Assembly (NCBI GenBank): GCA_021781775.1
Contig: JAJXWE010000009.1
Location: 1-13,398, forward strand
Direction: 5' to 3'
Source: Pseudomonadota bacterium
Lineage (GTDB): Bacteria; Pseudomonadota; Gammaproteobacteria; Steroidobacterales; Steroidobacteraceae
DNA: 13,398 nucleotides
Position 1 is the first letter of the stretch; each line of letters begins with the position of its first letter. Made by a program: the position numbers and the translations under genes. The notes below the pieces were generated by a model. That model ran no database searches. It saw only the letters and a program-made list of their open reading frames with translations, and was not told the origin of the DNA. This document shows positions 7,570 through 13,398 of the stretch, in pieces.

Positions 7570-9120
7570 ATGTCCGATAGCCCGACGGCAGCACGCAAGG
7601 GGCGTGTGAGCGCACGCGATACACGCAGGGCGCAGCGCGCTGCCCGGCCAGCTGGCCCGGCGTACATCACGCGAGTCCTGCCGCCGTGCGAGTTGCTCTC
7701 GGCGGAGGGACTGGAATCGATCGAGCGACACGCCGATCGGCTGCTCGAGGAGATCGGGCTGGAGATCCGCGGCGACGCGCAAGCCATCCAGCTCTGGCGC
7801 CAGGCGGGCGCATCCATCGCCGGCGAATGGCGCGTGCACGTGCCGGCGGGCCTGGCGCGCGAGATCGTTCGCCGCTCGGCGCCCCGAGAGTTCGTTCAAC
7901 ATGCGCGCAACCCGGCGCACAACGTGCGGATCGGCGGTGCCGGAACGGTGCTTGCGCCCTCTTACGGGTCACCGTTCGTATCGGACCTCGACCGCGGCAG
8001 GCGCTACGGTACGCTTGAGGATTTCAAGAATTTCGTGAAGCTCGCCTATCTTGCGCCGTGGTTGCACCACTCCGGCGGCACGGTGTGCGAACCGGTGGAC
8101 GTGCCGGTCAACAAGCGGCACCTGGACATGGTTTACGCACACATGCGATGGTCGGACAAGCCATTCATGGGTGCGGTCACCAGCGCCGCACGGGCGGCGG
8201 ACTCGATCGAGATGTGTCGGGTGCTGTTCGGCACCGAATTCGTCGCCGAGCACTGTGTGATTCTCGGCAACGTCAATGTCAATTCTCCCCTGGTGCTCGA
8301 CGGGGAGGCAAGCCGGGTTATTCGTACCTATGCTGCGGCCAACCAGGCTCCGGTGTGCGTGCCGTTCATCCTCGGCGGCGCGATGGGCCCCGTGACGACC
8401 GCCGGTGCTCTGGCGCAGTGCTTTGCCGAAGCCGTGTTCTGCGTTGCGCTGGCGCAGCTGGAGCGACCGGGGTCGCCAGCCATTCTCGGCAACTTTCTCT
8501 CCTCGATGTCGTTGCGCAGCGGCGCACCCACTTTCGGCACGCCCGAACCGGCGCTCGCCTACCTGGTCATCGGTCAGCTTGCCCGCCGCCTCGGCGTTCC
8601 GCTTAGGTGCGGGGGAAACCTGTGCGCCTCGAAAGTCGCCGATGCCCAAGCAGCCTACGAGAGTGCGAATTCGATGTGGCCGGCCTTTTTCGCCGGTGCA
8701 AATTTCATCCTGCATTCGGCAGGCTGGCTGGAAGGCGGGCTTGCCATGTCTTATGAGAAATTCGTCATGGACGTCGATCAATGCGGGGCGATGCATACCC
8801 TGGCGAGAGGCATGCCGCTGGACGAGAACGCCTTCGCCCTTGATGCGTTCCGCGAGGTGGGTCCGGGCAAGCATTTCCTGGGGTCCGCACACACGCTGGC
8901 CAATTATGAGACAGCCTTCTACGACTTCGAGCTCGCCGACAACAATTCGTTCGAGCAATGGAGCGCTGAAGGCTCGCAAGATCAGCTGGCTCGGGCGAAC
9001 AAGAAATGGAAGGCCATGCTCGCGGGGTACGAGGCACCAGCGCTCGATCCGTCGAAGGATGAGCAGCTGCGCGAGTACATGGCGCAGCGCAAGGCTGCGT
9101 TGCCGGATGACGTGGCCTGA
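7570..9120 (+). CDS. MttB-family (trimethylamine:corrinoid methyltransferase-like) protein, non-pyrrolysine type
   Basis: This 516-residue protein has the MttB fold. Visible family landmarks are a basic N-terminus (about 8-30, Arg/Ala-rich), LLEEIGLEI near residue 60, PVNKRHLDMVYAHM, a segment around residues 347-365 ending VADAQAAYES, then FFAGANFILHSAGWLEGG, and the C-terminal GPGKHFLGSAHTLANYETAF. Family members pass a methyl group from a methylamine, glycine betaine, proline betaine or carnitine to Co(I) of a corrinoid protein. The frame has no internal TAG, so it belongs with the pyrrolysine-free homologues, which act on quaternary amines rather than trimethylamine. I chose the ATG at 7570, preceded by GGCGGA eight bases upstream; the frame continues back to a GTG at 7258, but those 104 codons look like non-coding sequence. 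No corrinoid protein or reactivase gene is in the window. It converges on gyrB with a 39-base gap. Confidence 0.9.
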   Translation: MSDSPTAARKGRVSARDTRRAQRAARPAGPAYITRVLPPCELLSAEGLESIERHADRLLEEIGLEIRGDAQAIQLWRQAGASIAGEWRVHVPAGLAREIVRRSAPREFVQHARNPAHNVRIGGAGTVLAPSYGSPFVSDLDRGRRYGTLEDFKNFVKLAYLAPWLHHSGGTVCEPVDVPVNKRHLDMVYAHMRWSDKPFMGAVTSAARAADSIEMCRVLFGTEFVAEHCVILGNVNVNSPLVLDGEASRVIRTYAAANQAPVCVPFILGGAMGPVTTAGALAQCFAEAVFCVALAQLERPGSPAILGNFLSSMSLRSGAPTFGTPEPALAYLVIGQLARRLGVPLRCGGNLCASKVADAQAAYESANSMWPAFFAGANFILHSAGWLEGGLAMSYEKFVMDVDQCGAMHTLARGMPLDENAFALDAFREVGPGKHFLGSAHTLANYETAFYDFELADNNSFEQWSAEGSQDQLARANKKWKAMLAGYEAPALDPSKDEQLREYMAQRKAALPDDVA

Positions 9121-9159
9121 CGGGGCACATGCCGCGCACGGCGGCGCCGCGAATGTGGC

Positions 9160-11577
9160 TCAGATATCCAGGTTCGTGACCGAGAGTGCGTTCTTCTCGA
9201 TGAACTCGCGGCGCGGCTCAACCTGATCGCCCATCAGGGTGGTGAAGATGTCATCCGAGGCGACGGCGTCCTCGATCTTCACCTGCATGAGCCTGCGGGT
9301 TTCGGGATTGATGGTGGTATCCCACAGCTGCTCTGGGTTCATCTCGCCCAGGCCCTTGTAGCGCTGAATCGTCTGGCCCTTGCGCGCCTGGTCGAACAGC
9401 CACTTCATCACTTCCTTGAAAGAGCCCACTGTCTGGCGAGCTTCGCCGCGGGTGACGAACGCGCCATCTCCGATCAGTCCGGCCAGTGTTCGGGCGAGTC
9501 CGGCGATGCGTTGATATTCGGCCGACTCGAAGAATTCGCGGGTCAGAAACTTCGTGCTGGGAATCCCATGTTCGGTCCGCCGGATCATGACCCGGGCGCC
9601 GTGCCCTGCGCTGGCCTCACGTAACTCGACGGCGTATGCCCGTGCGGCGTCGTTGAGCGCGTTGAGGCTACCGTGCAGCTGGGCGGCCCATTGGCGCAGC
9701 CAATCCGTCTGGTCGAATTGCTCGGCCCGGACCACGGGCAGATAGGTCAGCTGCTCCAACAGACGGTCATCGTAGCGGCGCGACCAGCGCTTGATGATCG
9801 CCTGGACGTCGGTGTACTGCCGCGCGAGCGCCTCGAGCCCGGGTCCCTGCAGCGGTGGCGCTTCCCGATTGACGTACAGGGCTGCATCGTCGAGCGCCGA
9901 GTTCAACAGCACCGCATCGAGCTCCGGCTCATCCTTGACGTACATTTCCTGCTTGCCGCGCTTGACCTTGAACAGTGGCGGCTGCGCGATGTAGATATGC
10001 CCGTGTTCGATCAGTGCGGGCATCTGGCGATAGAAGAAAGTGAGCAAAAGCGTGCGGATGTGGCTGCCATCGACATCCGCGTCCGTCATGATGATCACGC
10101 GGTGATAACGCAATTTCGCAAGGTCGAAGTCGTCTTTACCGATGCCGCAACCGAGCGCGGTGATCAGCGTGCCGACTTCCGCCGACGAGAGCATCTTGTC
10201 GAAGCGGGCCTTCTCGACGTTGAGGATCTTGCCCTTCAGCGGCAGGATCGCCTGCGTGCGCCGGTCGCGACCCTGCTTGGCCGAGCCACCGGCCGAATCG
10301 CCCTCGACGATGAAGATTTCCGACAGCGCCGGGTCTTTTTCCTGGCAGTCGGCAAGTTTTCCGGGCAATCCGGCCACATCGAGTGCGCCTTTGCGGCGCG
10401 TCATTTCGCGCGCCTTGCGGGCCGCTTCGCGGGCGCGGGCCGCCTCGATGGTCTTGGCGACGATGGCCTTGGCTTCCTGCGGGTTTTCGAGCAGAAAGTC
10501 CTGCAGCTTCGCGCTCACTGCCGCCTCCACGATGCCCTTGATCTCCGAGGACACCAGCTTGTCCTTGGTCTGCGAGGAGAATTTGGGGTCCGGCAGCTTC
10601 ACGGAGAGAATCGCGGTCAGCCCCTCACGCGCATCGTCGCCGGTGGTCGGCAGCTTGTCCTTTTTGGCCGACATTTCCTTTTCGATGTAATCGTTGAGCG
10701 TGCGCGTCAGCGCGCTGCGGAATCCCGCCAGGTGGGTCCCGCCGTCCTTCTGCGGGATGTTGTTCGTGTAGCAGAACATGCTTTCCTGGTAGGAATCGTT
10801 CCACTGCAGGGCAACCTCCACCGACACCGATCCGTCCTGGGTCTTGAACCACGGAACGGATTCCTGGATCGGCGTGCGCGAACGGTTCAGGTATTTCACG
10901 AAGGCCTGCAGCCCGCCCTCGTGCTGGAACACGTCCGATTTGTTCTCGCGCTCGTCGACCAACTCAATGCGCACACCAGAATTGAGGAACGAGAGTTCTC
11001 GCAGCCGCTTGGCGAGAATCTCGTAGTTGAATTGGATGTGCGTGAAGATCTGGGCGCTCGGCTTGAAGCGAATCGTGGTGCCGCGTTGCTCCGAGGGCCC
11101 GACGGGCGCGAGCGGCGCGACCGGATCACCGAGCCGGTATTCCTGGCGATGCACCTTGCCATCGCGGTGAATGGTCAGCTGCAGGTAGTCGGAGAGCGCA
11201 TTGACCACTGAAACCCCGACGCCATGCAGGCCGCCGGAGACTTTGTAGGAACTGGCGTCGAACTTCCCGCCTGCGTGCAGCACCGTCATGATGACCTCTG
11301 CGGCGGACCGACCTTCCTCTGGGTGCATGTCGACCGGGATCCCGCGCCCATTGTCCGAGACGGTCACGGACTCGTCGGCATGGATAATGACGACGATGCG
11401 GTCGCAGAAGCCGGCCAGAGCTTCGTCGATGGAGTTATCGACGACCTCGAACACCATGTGGTGCAGCCCGGTACCGTCATCGGTGTCGCCGATGTACATG
11501 CCGGGCCGCTTCCGCACGGCATCCAGACCCTTTAAGACCTTGATTTTACTGGAATCGTAGACGTCTTCGGCTGCCAT
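9160..11577 (-). CDS. gyrB: DNA gyrase subunit B
   Basis: GyrB supplies the ATPase and TOPRIM half of DNA gyrase, which introduces negative supercoils in the cytoplasm with GyrA. At 805 residues it matches the long gammaproteobacterial form. The GHKL ATPase domain shows the catalytic Glu at 44 (FEVVDN), D75 with NGRGIP, and YKVSGGLHGVGVSVVNAL. The transducer follows. The TOPRIM domain has E425-G-D-S-A-GG, LPLKGKILNVEKARFDKML and DADVDGSH. The C-terminus has QRYKGLGEMNPEQLW. The quinolone-region residues D427 and the Lys of LPLKGK are the wild-type form known from E. coli. I chose the ATG at 11577 because YDSSKIKVLKG then begins close to the N-terminus as in relatives. A second ATG at 11604 overlaps the recF stop (TAATG), adds nine residues and could be used by translational coupling. 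Cotranscription with recF and dnaN is likely. Confidence 0.98.
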   Translation of the reverse strand: MAAEDVYDSSKIKVLKGLDAVRKRPGMYIGDTDDGTGLHHMVFEVVDNSIDEALAGFCDRIVVIIHADESVTVSDNGRGIPVDMHPEEGRSAAEVIMTVLHAGGKFDASSYKVSGGLHGVGVSVVNALSDYLQLTIHRDGKVHRQEYRLGDPVAPLAPVGPSEQRGTTIRFKPSAQIFTHIQFNYEILAKRLRELSFLNSGVRIELVDERENKSDVFQHEGGLQAFVKYLNRSRTPIQESVPWFKTQDGSVSVEVALQWNDSYQESMFCYTNNIPQKDGGTHLAGFRSALTRTLNDYIEKEMSAKKDKLPTTGDDAREGLTAILSVKLPDPKFSSQTKDKLVSSEIKGIVEAAVSAKLQDFLLENPQEAKAIVAKTIEAARAREAARKAREMTRRKGALDVAGLPGKLADCQEKDPALSEIFIVEGDSAGGSAKQGRDRRTQAILPLKGKILNVEKARFDKMLSSAEVGTLITALGCGIGKDDFDLAKLRYHRVIIMTDADVDGSHIRTLLLTFFYRQMPALIEHGHIYIAQPPLFKVKRGKQEMYVKDEPELDAVLLNSALDDAALYVNREAPPLQGPGLEALARQYTDVQAIIKRWSRRYDDRLLEQLTYLPVVRAEQFDQTDWLRQWAAQLHGSLNALNDAARAYAVELREASAGHGARVMIRRTEHGIPSTKFLTREFFESAEYQRIAGLARTLAGLIGDGAFVTRGEARQTVGSFKEVMKWLFDQARKGQTIQRYKGLGEMNPEQLWDTTINPETRRLMQVKIEDAVASDDIFTTLMGDQVEPRREFIEKNALSVTNLDI

Positions 11578-11603
11578 GAACGCGTCCGCTTTACAATGAT
11601 TCA

Positions 11604-12662
11604 TTATACCGATCGAGCCTGACCTTGTTCCACGTGAAACACGAGGTCGGGCTGGACGAATCCGGGGATTTCCGGCTGCAGTGCCGTGATCACAAGTTGG
11701 CAGCTCAGTCTGGAGACTTCGGCGACGAAACTCGCCTGATGCGCGGCGTCCAGCTCAGCAGCAGGATCGTCGAGCAGGAGGGTCGGAATGGTTTCGGTGG
11801 CCACGGCAAGCAATCGGAGCTGCGCGAGGGTGAGCGCGGCGGCCATGAGCTTCTGCTGACCCCGCGACAGGACGTCCCGCGCAGGTTTGTGGTCGACGGT
11901 GATGCGCAGATCCGCCCGATGCGGGCCGACCGTCGTCGTCTGGCGCACCTCGTCACGCGAGCGCGCCGCCTGCAGGGCCTCGCCAAATGTCAGTGCGGTG
12001 GACCACCCCCCTGCATAAGTGAGTACGGCGCGCGGACAGTCTAGGGCTGAGAGCGTCGCGTGCCAGTGGGGCTCAAGCTGCGCAACGACACGGCGGCGCG
12101 CGGCATGGATCCGTTCGCCTTGTTCCAGAAGCTCTGCCTCCCAGGGCCGCGCTTCGGCCGGTCGGTTCTTGAGCGCAGCATTGCGCTGGCGCAACGCTCG
12201 CGTATACCGAAACCAGGTTTCCCTGAATTGAGGTTCCACGTGGAACACGGCCCAGTCCAGCCATTGCCGGCGGCGGCGGCCGCCTTCCTCAATCAGCTTG
12301 TGAATGTCCGGATCGATGACCTGGACCGGAAATGCCAAGGTCAAGTCGGCCAGTGACTGGGCCGATTGCCCGTCGATTCGCGCCTGTGCACCTTGGCTGC
12401 GGTCGAACTCGAAACCGACGCCATGCGCAATGGCACCCGCCGTCCTCCCGAATACCGTGAGCCGCTGGGTGGTCTGCCGAACCAGCTGTTCAGTCTGCCG
12501 CGTTCGGAACGACCGGCCGCGGCCGAGCAAGAACGCAGCCTCCAGGAGCGAGGTCTTCCCCGTCCCGTTTCCACCCCAGATCAACGTACAGCGCGGATGA
12601 AGCTCCAGCCGAGTCGAGTCGATGCAGCGGAGGTTCTGAACCTGAATCTCAGCCAGGCTCAT
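11604..12662 (-). CDS. recF: DNA replication/repair protein RecF
   Basis: RecF is an SMC-like ABC ATPase that works with RecO and RecR to load RecA at single-strand gaps. The 352 residues match the usual length. They contain Walker A GGNGTGKTS (about residues 30-40), the family segment FLLGRGRSFR, the central RRRRQWLDW and RALRQRNAAL, the ABC signature LSRGQQKLMAAAL and the Walker B/D-loop LLLDDPAAELDA. I chose the ATG at 12662, where the family's N-terminus begins (SLAEIQVQNLR). A GTG at 12671 would add three residues, and ribosome binding sites are poor for both. The gene starts 47 bases after dnaN and its TAA overlaps one base of an alternative gyrB ATG. Two parS-like palindromes lie inside the coding sequence, each read as V-F-H-V-E (residues 139-143 and 341-345). 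Confidence 0.97.
   Translation of the reverse strand: MSLAEIQVQNLRCIDSTRLELHPRCTLIWGGNGTGKTSLLEAAFLLGRGRSFRTRQTEQLVRQTTQRLTVFGRTAGAIAHGVGFEFDRSQGAQARIDGQSAQSLADLTLAFPVQVIDPDIHKLIEEGGRRRRQWLDWAVFHVEPQFRETWFRYTRALRQRNAALKNRPAEARPWEAELLEQGERIHAARRRVVAQLEPHWHATLSALDCPRAVLTYAGGWSTALTFGEALQAARSRDEVRQTTTVGPHRADLRITVDHKPARDVLSRGQQKLMAAALTLAQLRLLAVATETIPTLLLDDPAAELDAAHQASFVAEVSRLSCQLVITALQPEIPGFVQPDLVFHVEQGQARSV
11626..11641. other. parS: parS centromere-like site 1
   Basis: TGTTCCACGTGAAACA fits the widely conserved ParB recognition consensus TGTTNCACGTGAAACA at every fixed position. The arms are GTTCCAC and GTGAAAC around CACGTG. It lies in the last codons of recF, in the dnaN-recF-gyrB block, where origin-proximal parS sites are expected. 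It would load ParB for chromosome segregation. It also encodes F342-H-V-E345 of RecF. The sequence match is direct; ParB binding is inferred. Confidence 0.8.
12232..12247. other. parS: parS centromere-like site 2
   Basis: GGTTCCACGTGGAACA contains the perfect 14-base palindrome GTTCCACGTGGAAC (12233-12246). This is two copies of the GTTCCAC half-site that I recall from Pseudomonas parS sites. It differs from the strict TGTTTCACGTGAAACA consensus at three positions. It lies 606 bp from the other site, in the middle of recF, and encodes F140-H-V-E143. Binding is inferred, and somewhat less sure than for site 1. Confidence 0.7.
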
Positions 12663-12709
12663 GGACCGCACGCACGCTCACGCGCTCCGTCCCGGCCTAC
12701 CACGCCGGC

Positions 12710-13398
12710 TCAAAGCCGCATGGGCATGACCACGTAACGGGCATCTCCCAGTCCAGGTGCCCGGATGAGGCAGCTGCTGTTGGCATCCGTGAAGCCCAGC
12801 TCCACGCGATCTGTTTCGATTGCGCTCAAGGCATCCAGGAGATAATTGACGTTGAAGCCGATCTCGACTTCGTCTCCCGCGTAGTCGATCTCGATTTGGT
12901 CTTCGGCTTCTTCGTGCTCGGGATTATGGGCCTGCACGGTCATCAAGCCTGTCTTGAGGCCGACGCGAATTCCCCGGTACTTCTCGTTCGAGAGAATCGC
13001 CGTGCGCTGCAGCGCCTGGCGCAGCAGCTCCCGGTCCGCCAGCGCGATCTTGCTGGGACTTTCCGGGATGACGCGCCCGTACTCCGGGAAACGACCATCG
13101 ATCAGCTTCGAAGTAAACCGAATGTCGCCAATCTGGGCGCGAACGTGATTGGTACCGATCGCCAGTTCGATCTGTCCCTCAGTTCCCAGAATACGTTGCA
13201 GCTCGAGAATCGCTTTGCGAGGCACAATCACCTGTGCGGCACGTGTCGCTTCCCCAAGCGTCATCTCGCACAGCGCCAAGCGGTGCCCGTCGGTCGCGAC
13301 GGCGCGCAGCGTCCGCTCCTGGGTCTCGAGAAGCAGACCATTGAGGTAATAGCGCACGTCCTGCTGCGCCATCGAAAAATGCGTCTTGTCGATCAGGC
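12710..13398 (-). CDS. dnaN: DNA polymerase III beta subunit, sliding clamp (5' end cut by window edge)
   Basis: The last 228 residues of the beta clamp, the ring that tethers DNA polymerase III to DNA. The visible part begins in domain II, with LIDKTHFSMAQQDVRYYLNG, then ATDGHRLALCEM, VIVPRKAI, FTSKLIDGRFPEY and RTAILSNEKYRGIRVG. Domain III has NPEHEEAEDQIEIDY, EIGFNVNYLLDAL and the conserved terminal YVVMPMRL that forms part of the partner-binding pocket. About 135-140 N-terminal residues lie beyond the right edge; the ATG at 13372 is internal, because the clamp sequence continues in frame upstream of it. recF begins 47 bases downstream, consistent with the dnaA-dnaN-recF-gyrB operon. Confidence 0.98.
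   Translation of the reverse strand, partial: LIDKTHFSMAQQDVRYYLNGLLLETQERTLRAVATDGHRLALCEMTLGEATRAAQVIVPRKAILELQRILGTEGQIELAIGTNHVRAQIGDIRFTSKLIDGRFPEYGRVIPESPSKIALADRELLRQALQRTAILSNEKYRGIRVGLKTGLMTVQAHNPEHEEAEDQIEIDYAGDEVEIGFNVNYLLDALSAIETDRVELGFTDANSSCLIRAPGLGDARYVVMPMRL

Noticed and set aside
7837..7842. A third CACGTG, in the MttB-like gene
   Set aside because: Its flanks (GTGCACGTGCCG) do not fit the parS arms.
8604..8606. A TAG in the MttB-like gene that might be a pyrrolysine codon
   Set aside because: It is out of frame: the codons read CTT AGG.
7969..8979. A 336-codon open frame opposite the MttB-like gene
   Set aside because: Antisense to a conserved protein with no family features of its own.
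9121..9159. Possible hairpin terminator between the convergent MttB-like gene and gyrB
   Set aside because: Only imperfect GC-rich pairings (CACAT/ATGTG around CCGCG/CGCG) and no T-run; not strong enough to annotate.
9673..11211. A 512-codon open frame on the plus strand opposite gyrB
   Set aside because: Pure mirror of gyrB codon bias: Arg/Leu/Val/Gln-rich translation without motifs, fully inside a conserved housekeeping gene.
12710..13398. Replication origin or DnaA boxes near dnaN
   Set aside because: No TTATCCACA-type boxes were seen anywhere in the window; the origin, if next to dnaA, would lie beyond the right edge.

Overview
The window is GC-rich chromosomal DNA. The right third carries dnaN, recF and gyrB, all on the minus strand. 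This is the conserved block next to the replication origin of gammaproteobacteria. The RecF, GyrB and DnaN sequences look gammaproteobacterial (GyrB is about 805 residues, the long form). The neighbouring TPR-sulfotransferase and the large TonB-dependent receptor recall Steroidobacteraceae, Nevskiales or Xanthomonadales-type organisms. That assignment is an inference from gene content. No rRNA gene, tRNA gene, CRISPR array, transposase or phage gene was recognised.

Layout, left to right. A flavin/iron-sulfur oxidoreductase of the DgcA/StcD N-demethylase type runs off the left edge (1-1614, minus). A divergent gap leads to a TPR-sulfotransferase (1806-3272, plus). It converges, with a 7-base gap, on a TonB-dependent outer-membrane receptor (3280-5853, minus). 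Upstream of the receptor and in the same direction is an AraC-family regulator (6002-7096, minus). A 473-base non-coding stretch with inverted repeats separates the regulator from a divergent MttB-family corrinoid methyltransferase (7570-9120, plus). This converges on gyrB (9160-11577, minus), followed by recF (11604-12662, minus) and the 3' part of dnaN (12710-13398, minus).

How the parts may work together. The MttB-like protein and the DgcA/StcD-like oxidoreductase belong to families that remove N-methyl groups from quaternary and tertiary amines such as glycine betaine, dimethylglycine, proline betaine and N-methylproline. A TonB receptor and an AraC regulator lie between them. The left two thirds can therefore be read as an accessory locus for uptake and stepwise demethylation of a methylated amine, placed directly beside gyrB. 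The substrate is unknown, and the corrinoid protein that an MttB enzyme needs is not in the window.

The strongest non-coding signal is a pair of parS-type centromere sites inside recF (11626-11641 and 12232-12247). They lie 606 bp apart, and both are read in frame as V-F-H-V-E. They fit the expected position of ParB loading sites close to the origin.
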